Below, in pieces: positions 53,901 through 64,000 of a stretch of DNA of 64,000 nt; the first letter of the stretch is position 1, and each line of letters starts with the position of its first letter. The notes under the pieces were generated by a model that had not been told where the DNA came from, searched no databases, and was given only the letters and a program-made list of their open reading frames with translations. Source of the DNA: Sthenelais limicola (Eukaryota > Annelida > Polychaeta > Phyllodocida > Sigalionidae); assembly GCA_942159475.1 (NCBI GenBank), contig OW804095.1, positions 54,836,773 through 54,900,772 of the forward strand, given 5' to 3'. Made by a program: the position numbers and the translations under genes.

Positions 53901-56900
53901 TGACACGAACAACCATGATAACAAATCTTTGTAATTTACGGAAAGGATAGATAATGATAACTAAATGTCAAAGACTAATACTAATCCATGTATGAATCAA
54001 TGTCAAAGAATGTTGCGGTGACATCAATGTTTTTATGCATCAATTAACCAGAAGCAGATCCCATATACCACGATGTGAATGTTGCACATGGTAGTCCTTG
54101 GGGAAATTATGGAGTTGATGAAAATGAATACCCAGTTGATCAATCAGATATATTAAGATCCGAAACTTCGAGTAGCGATAATCTATAACAAAGAACATGC
54201 AACTTTAAAGAAGTTGTGCTATATTGGTGTAAAATCTTAATTTATCATAGGGCTTATTAACACTGATCTGTGTAAATTTGATGAGATATTTACTTTCCAT
54301 ATTTTTCGTATCAAAGTATTCATAAATATGCTGGACTACGGCTCATGCACACAACAATGTATAAATGATCACTAAAATTGGATTCATCAAAGGAGCACAG
54401 CAAAAATAAATAAAAAAATACACCAAAAAAAGATGCGAATTGAGTGAAATCCACACAACTCACATCGATATTTTTGTACACAGCTTTACTACAGACATGC
54501 GATGTTATCCTAGCTGTACCTACCCTGAACTCATGGTATTAGTGAATTGTGTGATTCCTACCATTTAAACCTGATTAATAGGTTTTTAAAAACTTGCTCA
54601 GTTAAGATGTAAGTCTCATCGACTGGGTAGCACAAATGTTACAAACAACCCTTATGCTACAAATGCCAACCTCGTCACTGCCGTGGCAACATACTTGGTC
54701 GGTTGGACTTAGGTGACAAGGAGGATATTCATAGCAATACTTCATCGAATATCTCCTGCGGTTCTGTGTAAATCCATATTAATGATGAGGGAGCGGTAGC
54801 TATTTTGGTGAACATAAATATTTTTACAGAGTAAACTAATACACACGGAGGCGTTTGCCCGGCAGTAAATTTGGGGTGGATCAGGTTATATTTCAATTGG
54901 GTATCCATTGCACCTCTATCTATGATACATGGTTAGCGATATCGGTATAACCTATTGTGTTAATGACTTATGGATACCCAAGTAAAAAAAACCTGCGGAT
55001 CTGTAAAAGCATGTCTACGCGAAAGCATACAAAGGATAATAATTGGTTGTTCCTACAGGGATTCATTCATTTGTCATGTCCTACGCAAGAAGGCATATGC
55101 ATGGATTGATCAAGCAGAGGGATGTGTTGAAAAGAGGTATTGGGTTGTATTATCTTAACACCTTGATAATAGAGGAAGTCCTAATTTAACCCTGTTAAAT
55201 TTTTCTCGTAAAATACAAACCATAACTTGAGACGATTTAGTCTAACTATGACAGAGATTTTCTTGTTGCACATATGGATCAAAAGTCATCAACCGCCATA
55301 ATGATAAAAAGAAATGTCCTATCCTTCAAGGACACGAGAACACGGGACAACTGAATAAAGAAAATGCGTGATATCATAAACTGCTGATACATTAATTAGG
55401 ACAGTAAACCAGATAACATTATACAGAACCCCCTATTTAGGCTAAATATGCTCACCATATCATTTTTTAACGGATGATATTTTACGCGTAATTTTTCAGG
55501 TGTTTACCATAAATAATGAGAGTAAAGATGCTAGGGTTCGTTAAGCACCTGTTATTATTTTATTGATATTTATGATTCAGGAATGTCCTGATATCAATAA
55601 AAATCTAGGCTGTTATGTTTCATAGCTCTGCCACTGGAAGCAAAAATGTTTAGGAGAGGTTTTGTGATGTGTCTTTCTTTTATTTAGAATGATAAAGATT
55701 TGGAAAACACCGTGAAAATATGTGCCGTGCTGCTCTAGTCCTTGACCAAAAAGTTGCAAACTTTCTTATAAGAATTCATGGATATCTTCCTCAGTATTCT
55801 TTGGGGTGGGATTTCCCCCCCCCCCCCCCCCCCCCCCCACAAGATGTGAGACTATGTAGTTTTTTAGTATGTTTCATTGAGAATATTGCACAAGAAAGCA
55901 AGAAAGGATAGCAATCCACCCAAACCAGAGGGCAAAACGAGCACCACCGAGCGCCACGTTCTGTGAGAAAGACTCACTTGCAACATAAGATGAATGTTGG
56001 TAACTTTCTGTGCCGACCAGCCGCTCTTTGACGGGGCATCTAACGGGGGCAAGTCGAAGTAGGGGGGTAAATGTTGGACGAAGCTGCCCTCCTTGAAGAA
56101 GTTCTGGTTAGAAGAATTGTTCTTCAGGAGATTGAGCAGCAAAAGAAGACAGTCTTCAACGACGATGCCTGCATAAGAAAAAAATATGGCTCCATTAGTA
56201 ATAGTAAGTTATGGAAACGCCCATTATCAATCTGCCGTGCAGACGATTAATAAATATTTCGTTATATAGCTATGTTCGTGTTTTATCTTTTTTATTTGTT
56301 TTTATTGGCAGTAATACATTATATACCACGGTGTCGCCATAGGCGGTCTTACCACCGTGCGTTTATCTGTGGTTTGGCGAAAAAAGACGTCAATCAAGTT
56401 ACAAAAAAATAGAACCTAGTTATATGTGTATTGACCAGTGTTCAAATGAAAAGTCGAATTTAAATGCTTACCACCATCGCTAAAGTCCTCCTCCTTGATG
56501 ATTTGCAACAGGCGCTCAAAGGCATTCTCAAAGGCGACAATTTTCTGGATGTTGGTATTTCCTTTGGTCAGCTGAATTAGCAGGAGTAAACCCTGGAAGC
56601 AAGCAATTTCAAATAACGCATCGTTTTGCGTGAGATAACAATGTTTAAATGAAACGCTTGTTTACGTGTGTTTTAGTGAGAAGAGTACTATTGCACCTTT
56701 AGGCCGCCAGATTAAGACCCTTCGGTACGATCGATTGGAGCCTGTGCTAAAATTTGACGCGTTGGTCATGGATTAATTGAGCCTGTGCATCCATTTCCCT
56801 TCTTCTCTTTTTCTTTTCCATTCAAAATGCTTGCATTTTAAATGAAACGCTAAGTGAATATTCAATGGAAGGAAAAGTTATAGACTCACATCGTTCCGGA

Positions 56901-59900
56901 TGACTTCCCGACTGTCAGAGAGCAAATCCATGAGCCTAGAGACCCCCATAGGAGACACAAGGATGGCCTCTTGAAGATCACGTCCTTTGTTCAGTAGTAA
57001 GATTGTCAATAGTTTGACAGTGGGCCAGCGGATGTGAAAATCGTACTCCTGGAAAATAAAAACAGAACGTAACATTGTGAGACTAGTTTACAGATTTGAT
57101 AAAAGTTGTATATCTATGATATTCAATCAACTTTATCGGAGTGCAACGAAAGATGGTTGTAAAATGAAAGGCCATTCCGGTGATCTAATGAACCGTTCGT
57201 ATTAATCTGTGATTATTTGATTTGTTATTGATTCTAGGTACTATTTCCTCATATAATAATGGTCTTACAGATTACAATCTGCAATAAAGTCGGATTGCTT
57301 TAAATACATTAGGTGATTTACGCGTTCTGGATGCATGATTACTGTGGAAAGCCTTTACCTCAAGAAGGGAGAGGAGGACGGGAAGATTCTCCGGGTTGTT
57401 AAGAAACATCTCCGTAAATTGGACCCCAATGTCATCGGAATCTGTTAAGGAGGTCTCAGCTGAAACGGACCGAACATAGAGATGAAATATTGGGTGAAAA
57501 CAAACAAGATGGAAGGCATTATAGTGCTTCCTTGTCCATATTTGGATACCAGCTTACTTTTTTACAATTTCTTTTTCATTTAGTGGATTCGGATTCAACT
57601 TAGTGGAATTCTTAAATACCGTAAAAATATAACAGCAGCAGAATATTGATAGATTCTAATTCTACAAGTCATGATATGAGTAAATCTGTTAATATTTCTT
57701 TTGTTGTAATGGCTGAGAATGCAGCTTTAAGGCCGAAGACCGGCATTAAAAACACTAAACATAACCCATTTAAAACATTTTATGTTTGACGGCATAAAGA
57801 TGGTAAATTCAATATAGGCTTGTACCTTCTTCTCCCCCCGACATGACATTACACAGCGTCTCCAGAGCATATCCTGTGATTTCGGTGTCGGTTCGGTCTG
57901 TCTGTAGGACTTGCACCAATATCTGCATCGCCTGGTTCCCGACCTCCTCCCGAAATTTCTATACAAAAATAAATGTTACGTTGGAATCCTGAGAATATTG
58001 TCATACTGATAAAATACAACTAATAAAAACTACAACTGAGGTAACAACCATAAACAGGGACAAAGCACAAAACAATTTCAAGGATGCTTGAATTAAATTG
58101 TATATCACCTAAGAAAGCAGAAGAGTTAACAATTGGACACTTGAATGTCAGAAATTATACTATCCTATTTTTGACACTTGGAAAATAAAAGATATTAATC
58201 ATAATACCGTAAAGAAACAAAAATATCTGATTAGGCCATTAGAAAATATTTAGAGGTACCTTCGACAGCGATTTGAGGGCCCGGACAGCATCTCGCCTGT
58301 CTTCTAGAAGTGTGGATGATTGCACTCTGTCACATAGCCTCTCGATCTGTAAAGATATGTTACATTAATTAATGGCATAGACGAATCACATAGAAATGTA
58401 CTTAACAAGGAAAGTGTTGACAGCTACGTCAAGGTTTCCCTGTTTAAACACAAAAATGCAGTGGCATTGAAGCCCAAGTTATACTCTGCTGCGACTCCTT
58501 ACTGCTGATTGAAAGAGTTATTCTGAGGATTTCATCCGAGGTAGAATAAATAACTTGCCTAGTTCTCTGTAATTGACGAGAAGGAGGCTCGCATGGGAAT
58601 ACATTGACAATTAATTTTCTGAGCCATCGAAAAAGTAAATAATATGACGGACATAGCACGATAAGTCAGATGACAAAGTGATTATTGAAAATTTGGGAGA
58701 ATTAAAGGCTGGTAATTCCCCAGTTAAATAAGACTTCTTATACCGTACTGAATAATAATTTAGTGCAGATAAGACGGTTGGAGGCCGCGTTCAAACATAC
58801 CCAATAACACGTGGCACTACTCACTTGATTGAGGTTTTGGAATAAGCATTTTAAAATAAAAGTGACTCTTGCGTGTTGATTATTTGTGACATGGCTGCAG
58901 GAAAAGCTAGATTCAATATCGTTTGTTAAAGCAACGCTCCCTGGGCCAGAGTCTGAGAGGAGGTGATGCCAGCGATGCCACACTAGGCCTATAGTCAGGG
59001 GAGAAAAGGGATGTCAAACTGCGGAGTGGAGGGATGGGACAAGGATGAATACTAGATACTTCTAAACCTTGGATGATTTAATTAAATGATTGAATAAAAT
59101 AGATCCTCTTGATATGGGCCTATATTGAAGTTGTTGATATAACTGCTACATATCAATCAAATGCAATCATTTGCTTAATGAAAATATATATTCAAATTAA
59201 ATAGAAAATAAATATCTATTCATTTTCCTATCTTTTCTAGTCGATGTTTATTAGATTTTAATAAGTTAATATCAGTTAATATCACTACTCCCGTAACGTT
59301 GTCTTTTTTCTCCCTGGCTGGACTGTCCCATTTAACCCCATTTTATGTTAGAAAAAATATATCCATTGCTTGATTTAAGGTAATTAAGTAACGTGATGAA
59401 AATATAGTACGGTACACAGCGAGGGGCAATCTCTATACTGCCCCTCAACTCAAGGAAGGAGACACGTTTGATTCCTGTTACTTATATTACTTTCAAAATA
59501 GGGAACACAAATAGTCTCCCCATTTATAAATGGAGATTATTAATTTGAAATCTTAGGCTTAGCCTTAGCTTAGAAATTTATCTTAGAAATCTGTAAATCT
59601 TTTGGTTCCTGTGAAATCTGGGGGATGATGGGATTGTGGCTTTTTTGTGCAATACTTAAGTCCCAAGTAGGCATAAAGCTACTAGTACTAGTACGGTACG
59701 GTACATTCGGAACGTCCAAATCTAATCTGTAGTACGTGTAGGCCACAAATTTGCAAAATATATTGACATTGAAATCGAAGTTATCACCCAATAATTATTA
59801 CAAATTTAGGTCATTTTAACAAATCTCTTTTAAACTTATGTCCCTCCCCGCAACGGACGTAATTTTCCCTCAACAAATATCATACGTGACAACACACAGA

Positions 59901-60382
59901 AAAATCTGCACCGATTCGGCACCCTGATTTGATGTCGATGATCTGAGCCTGGGTAACTCGGGATTAGCATTGAAGTTGACGCGTTGGTCATGGATTAATG
60001 CTTCATGTAATTATATCCAAAGCGGCTTTGCTAAAGGCAGGTCGAACCTTTTATAGTATACCAGCTATAACTATTTGTTTATATCATATGATAAGGATAA
60101 CTAATTGCAAATAAAATGGACAACGTTGACGGTTGTGTGTGTGACATGCTCGAGATGGTTGGGGGCAGGGCATGTAAACAGAGCCTCAGTGGAGTGATGA
60201 TCAGACCGGTCATTTAAGTCTAAGTGGAAAGAGGCTGCAACTGTCAAAGTATGATGATTCTACCAACAAACTGAAAAATATATGTAGCTGTGGGTCTCAA
60301 GGATTAAACTTACAGTTTCAGTTCCACTCGGGGCGCCCTCTCCTTCATTAGGAGCCCCTAAATACTTGCGAAAATAATCCAT
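44870..60382 (-). CDS. USO1: USO1/p115 - general vesicular transport factor (23 coding exons)
   Basis: Golgi and ER-to-Golgi tethering factor that binds Rab1, golgins and SNAREs on the cytosolic face. Coding exons, 5' to 3': 60314-60382, 58260-58346, 57826-57958, 57359-57459, 56890-57048, 56472-56592, 55978-56168, 53385-53460, 52795-52859, 52328-52416, 51782-51936, 51020-51046 (optional), 50209-50414, 49653-49748, 49025-49146, 48639-48820, 48145-48257, 47798-47933, 47591-47679, 46695-46955, 46207-46425, 45786-45947, 44870-44929. Phases agree throughout; 972 aa with the microexon (human about 962). The head (about 1-640) is armadillo-like and highly conserved: ILVSPMGVSRLMDLL, SDSREVIRND, FFKEGSF, GWSAQKVTNIHLMLQ, VSLLQQCTNILGQ. 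The tail (about 650-950) is coiled coil, ending LLVLLADQDAKLAEYRNRLK and then the acidic motif VEDDDSDDDDDDDDDLEDD. The start MDYFRKYLG matches the family N-terminus. An in-frame Met 21 codons upstream (60445) is possible but not family-like. Confidence 0.96.
50461..50562. mobile_element. Short palindromic MITE, TAAGGGCCTAGTCCACCAAG ends
   Basis: A 102-bp inverted-repeat element. The left end TAAAGGGCCTAGTCCACTAA and the inverse of the right end TAAGGGCCTAGTCCACCAAG match over about 30 bp with one indel and one substitution, continuing into GCCGATTCTC. The interior is about 40 bp. It lies 46 bp upstream (gene sense) of the USO1 exon at 50209-50414, inside the intron that also contains the microexon. 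TA may be the target duplication. Confidence 0.75.
51020..51046 (-). CDS. USO1: USO1 27-nt microexon, probably alternative
   Basis: Nine codons between a CTTTTAG acceptor and a GCAG|GTAGGA donor. It starts and ends in phase 1, as do its neighbours (donor GATG|GTGAGT at 51782, acceptor TTACAG|CT at 50414), so inclusion adds a short Asn/Gly/Ser/Asp-rich insert and skipping keeps the frame. It falls in the loop before SISAGQLLCGGLF, a variable spot in the p115 head. Exon status is inferred from splice sites and phase. Confidence 0.6.
53461..55977. other. Largest USO1 head-region intron, no feature seen
   Basis: A 2.5-kb AT-rich intron between the LHLMLQ exon and the LVRTLVSPSN exon. It contains a run of about 21 C residues at 55817-55838. 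Short open frames (53616-53831, 54970-55158, 55720-55911) have no recognisable content. Confidence 0.55.
58347..60313. other. USO1 intron 1, no gene seen
   Basis: A 2-kb intron after the 23-codon first exon. The phrase ACGCGTTGGTCATGGATTAA occurs at about 59978 and also at 56757 in another USO1 intron, a small shared repeat. Nothing else was recognised. Confidence 0.5.
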
Positions 60383-60560
60383 TCTCACAAATATCAGGCC
60401 TCTGTCAGCATACGCATGCGTCCGCGACGTGGCGTTTCCCAGCATCCGGCGCCCAAGATTTCCGTTTCCTGCTGTCTGCTCGCGGCAACAAGTGACGCGC
60501 CGCGCTCATACCGCGCCTGAGCCTGGAGCTGAACAGGAGCTAACAGGTAAATATAGCCTT
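60383..60560 (-). promoter_or_regulatory. USO1 5' UTR and core promoter region
   Basis: CpG-rich sequence directly upstream of the start codon, with GCGGCGCC-like and CGCGCCGCGCTCATACCGCG-type blocks, in contrast to the AT-rich surroundings. This fits a CpG-type, TATA-less housekeeping promoter. On the plus strand CTAACAG|GTAAATA near 60541-60554 resembles a first-exon donor for a divergent transcript, but no downstream coding exon was found. Confidence 0.4.
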
Positions 60561-61191
60561 CCCTTATTGCTCCACAACTTCTTAATTTTGTGCATGTGAC
60601 ACTATCGCAAATCTAAGGTTTTCTAGATTTTGAGAGTTTCCAAAAGTCAGACATCTGTGATTTTTTATCCATGTTTATAATAGCTAATAAGGCTATATAG
60701 CCGGATATTATAATTTATATATGAAAATGAAATGTTGATCTACGGTACGGTACCCGGTATTTTAAATGAAGGTAGGCAGTGGAGTGCAGTCATTGTTGCA
60801 GTGTGCATGGATACCATTAATTATATTCCTCAGACGAATTATGAATACCACAGAGGATGCTTGTGTTAATGTCCACAAATATCTATATTAAATAACGCCC
60901 ACCATACGGTACCGTAACGCGCTTTATACATCCCTATCGTGGAATTCATGCATGCATGACAATATTGACCTAGATTTCTAGCTAGCCTAGAGAAGTAGAG
61001 GATGTATGACCCTTGCTGAGTGAAATGAAGTACATGTACGTAGGGATTCAGATTGTAGGCCTACTGGTGGCATATATTCTTGCCAACTTTTAAGTTCAAC
61101 TAAAGTCAAATTTCCAGGTTACAGCGCGAGGTCAGGCGCGGCGGAACAAATAATATGCACGTGTATTGACTAGAGTAGTGACAGTGTGAGT

Positions 61192-61223
<32 letters not shown>

Positions 61224-62499
61224 GGGGGGTTGATCCCAAAACGCATTCTTAGATATTCATGTAGCATACATATTGGAGGGCCTATATTTCATATTACCAT
61301 ATGCAAAAAGAAACGTGCAATTAAACCACGTGCAAGTTCAACATTGGTTAAACAGGTATAGCCGTAGGCACATAATAGATAGCCTATAGGCCTACTGGTA
61401 AACCTACTATATTTTCATTACGATTTGGAGACATATTTTGGCATTGGAAATTCAAAATCAAAACTTTAAAGTAAATTATCGTACAACCATTATTCACATT
61501 TGTGGATGCGGGTCGATCGAGGCGTCCTCCCGACTCGATCTGGGTCCACTCATGCACAGGGCATGATTTATATAACTTATTATTATTATAAGCAGAGCTA
61601 TACATGTACATGTATAGCTCTGTTATAAGGTACCGGTACGGTATATTATAATATAACGCCCGTTTAATAACGGGTGTAAACTGTGATGCTCACAAGGTGT
61701 AGCATGCGGTTTGACCGAGAGAGGTCGCACACAGCTGAACAGCTAACCTAAGGACAGTAAGGTGCTTGCTGTTTATTTAATGTATTATACATAGAGAGAT
61801 AGAAAGAGCCAGCAATAATAAAAAAAATATTGGACGAGATTCGTCCTCATAAGCACGATGCCGTAGGCAGAGTGCTTATATGGATCAGATTTTCAGAAAA
61901 TGTACAATTGGCAGCTGCACACGTTTGATAAATTCTGCTAAATTAGGCTGCAATTTGTCCAATACTAGGTAAATTCAAGTATAGTTGGCATTGCATTGAT
62001 TCTAGCAATTTGGTTAGGTTGAACTGGATTTTGAACTTTATTTTTGTCTGAAATTTGGATTATTTGAGAGGATTTGTGAAGCTGAATTGTACATTTTCTG
62101 GCGATTTCACCCATATATGAGGACGAATCAAGTCCAATAAGTTTTCGATTATTGCAGGCGAGTTCCAGTCTACATTTATTATAATATATGAGCATAAGAC
62201 TTGGTGTGTAATCACAAATGTATCGTGTATAAATCTGAAAAAAGTAGCCGACTTTGTGACAAAGTAGTTCATATAGTATACGTAGGCCTACGCGTGCTAT
62301 ATGAATATGTTTATAGCACCCTATTTATAGCACCTCTCATATGGAATGCGCATATAATAATGTGTGTTCGAGCTTGAGAATAAACTCTCTTTAGAGGTCC
62401 ACTCAATCTGGATTTGTGTTTTTATTATAGCTTTAGAGTATTAATTAGTCGGACACCACATCTTTATATGCATGTTTCTCCCAGTACCTCTAGTTAGCG

Positions 62500-62562
62500 C
62501 TAGTCTAACTCTAGTATAGGTGACGGCATGATCATTGAGTAGAGGCAGGTTCGACTGACTAA
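62500..62562. repeat. Composite dispersed-repeat fragment
   Basis: Contains AGTCTAACTCTAGTAT(A)GGTGACGGC, also found near 27657, directly joined to ATGATCATTGAGTAGAGGCA and GGTTCGACTGACTA, also found at 28289-28324. In the CCAR1 intron the two motifs are about 610 bp apart, so this copy looks internally deleted. Confidence 0.65.
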
Positions 62563-62826
62563 GTACCTCCAGTAGTATGCATTATGAATAGCTCATTTAA
62601 TTGCACCATCAGTTACCAAACTCTTTTTTTTTTCATGCGCTCTGTATCACTGAATGCATACTACTACCTCCCCATTTTTTTTTTGTTTCTTGAAAACAGC
62701 ATGGTGATATTGCTGCTGCTCCACCGATGTCCTCTAGCCGAGGCCACCCATTATATTATAAACCTTATCGACTGGCAGATACCAGATACAATTGACACCA
62801 CCCTAATACACCTGCTAACACATATA

Positions 62827-63190
62827 ACAGTCATTTTAGCGCACCACCCTTTGTGCGTGAAAATAAATCCTGCGCGTAAGATATAATTATTGCATAACAA
62901 GGAGTGAGGCTGAATTCCTTGCTGCGCGAATGTAAATCCGCGCGAAAAGGTGTCAATGTAGGCCTACTTAATGCACAGAAATTGACAGCACGAAAATAAA
63001 TACGTTTAGAGTATTATTGTAAATGTATTTATTTTCGGGCATTGGCCATCTTCACACATTTTCGCGCGCTAACAATCCCTCCTAAGTCAACAATGACACG
63101 ACTTGATATTTGCGCACACTTTAAATTCTCAAACATGTGCATAGATCTAAGGGTGTGTGCGAAAATCAATACAGCGCAGGTAAAATGCAG
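62827..63190. repeat. Second copy of the CGCG/ACGTATTTATTTT palindromic repeat
   Basis: Contains TTTAGCGCACCACCCTT, GAAAATAAATCCTGCGCG, CGCGCGAAAAGGTGTCAA and ACGAAAATAAATACGTTTAG, each matching inverted words in 42139-42356. A further inverted segment follows (about 63010-63190), suggesting two copies back to back. Confidence 0.6.
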
Positions 63191-64000
63191 TATGCAGGTG
63201 AAAGAAGTACCGTAGTAGTATAAGAAAATTGCGCACAATGCACGGCACTGCAAATGTCTGTAAATAAACTAAACGAATCTAGTCTTGTGATAGTACGAAC
63301 CTGGACGGAATTCGCTACACACACATACAAACCCTTGTTGTGACACCTAAATTTAATGTATCAATTTTAAGGGTTATCAGACACTGCAATGTTGTGCTTA
63401 ATTTATTGAACCCCTGATTCACCGATGGCCTATGCGGTATTAATCCCTAGTTAGTATGCTGTGAAATGTATATGTACTGTACAGATCTTTTGTTAGCTTT
63501 TGTTTTGTATTATAATCTTACCATTTTCAACCAGCTCCACTATATATCATTATATTCAAGTGAGCTTCAACGTGTATCCATGAACTCAATGCCCAAGGAT
63601 AGAAACAATATTATATTGATCAATGGGTCTCTTGTGAAGTACAGCCTATGAAGAGAACACCTCAGGCCTATGTAGCATATCAATATCCACATGGGGGGTA
63701 TATCAAAAGAAATAGTATCAGGCCATGCATCCGTGCATTCAATATCATAAAGTTGCACTGGCTTTTCTGCCTAACACATTTTATTTACTCGAGAACTGAC
63801 ATTGCCGGGTTTCACTTCGCTTTTTTTGATCATTCCAATTTAGAGTTTATGCTTACGTAATTTACAATTCAAAGTACTCATCTAAATTACCTATATATAA
63901 AATCTTGTCACTGTTTTTGGAGAACATCATTGGACAAACATCTGCAAACAAGATACTTTTTTCAAATGTTCTGTGTATTTCAACGAAAGATAATTTTTCC

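Larger units (their letters stand above)
60561..64000. other. Intergenic region upstream of USO1
   Basis: No gene was recognised in 3.4 kb. Contents: a GT/poly-G tract at 61198-61230, an inverted pair AGAGCTATACATGTACATGT / ATACATGTACATGTATAGCT near 61594-61622 forming a small palindrome, repeats shared with 27657 and 28289 (62500-62562), and a repeat shared with 42139-42356 (62827-63190). Short open frames here look like chance. Confidence 0.55.

Noticed and set aside
60383..60445. Upstream in-frame Met for USO1 giving 21 extra residues
   Set aside because: The p115 family starts at the MDYFRKYLG-like position and the upstream peptide has no family resemblance; it is more likely 5' UTR.
60541..60554. 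First exon of a divergent gene opposite USO1
   Set aside because: A donor-like CTAACAG|GTAAATA exists, but no coding exon follows in the next 3.4 kb.
1..64000. tRNA, rRNA or known microRNA genes
   Set aside because: No cloverleaf with A/B boxes, rRNA core words or recognised miRNA seeds were seen by eye; a covariance-model scan was not possible here.

Overview
This window is nuclear DNA from a multicellular animal. Its genes are split into many short exons with GT-AG introns, all encode conserved metazoan proteins, and intergenic and intronic DNA is AT-rich and packed with transposon remnants. The gene content, the frequent palindrome GTAGGCCTAC and the DIRS-type retroelements fit a marine invertebrate deuterostome (echinoderm or hemichordate-like). 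That placement is inference only, because no species-diagnostic marker is visible.

Three host genes were reconstructed exon by exon, with reading phase agreeing at every junction. (1) CCAR1 (cell cycle and apoptosis regulator / transcription and splicing co-activator), minus strand, 23 coding exons from 28542 down to 5152, about 1233 aa. (2) CFAP96 (C4orf47-type ciliary protein), plus strand, 7 exons, 38345-43041, 316 aa. (3) USO1/p115 (Golgi vesicle tether), minus strand, 23 exons from 60382 down to 44870, 972 aa with an optional 27-nt microexon or 963 aa without it. CCAR1 and CFAP96 are head to head about 9.8 kb apart; CFAP96 and USO1 converge tail to tail about 1.8 kb apart. No functional link between the three is evident.

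The most interesting content is a pair of tyrosine-recombinase (DIRS-type) retrotransposons, both on the minus strand. Element A (8916-14368) lies inside a CCAR1 intron, in the same orientation as the gene, and ends 34 nt from an exon. It has long open frames for Gag-RT-RNase H and for the recombinase. Element B (32209-37525) lies between CCAR1 and CFAP96; its gag and recombinase frames are open but the RT frame is broken twice. Both show inverted terminal repeats plus an internal complementary region that pairs with both outer ends, and both are bounded by AAT inside the target ATTAAT. Their Gag proteins carry SR-type Arg/Ser domains. They are clearly related but divergent families.

Other repeats: a 5'-truncated LINE with a CCHC zinc knuckle (1040-2218, minus), several short TA-flanked or palindromic MITE-like elements, a 1.3-kb GTCAGT-rich minisatellite (30400-31735), C-rich and 46-bp tandem arrays in the first CCAR1 intron, and GA and poly-G/C tracts. 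No rRNA, tRNA, CRISPR or prokaryotic operon features were seen.
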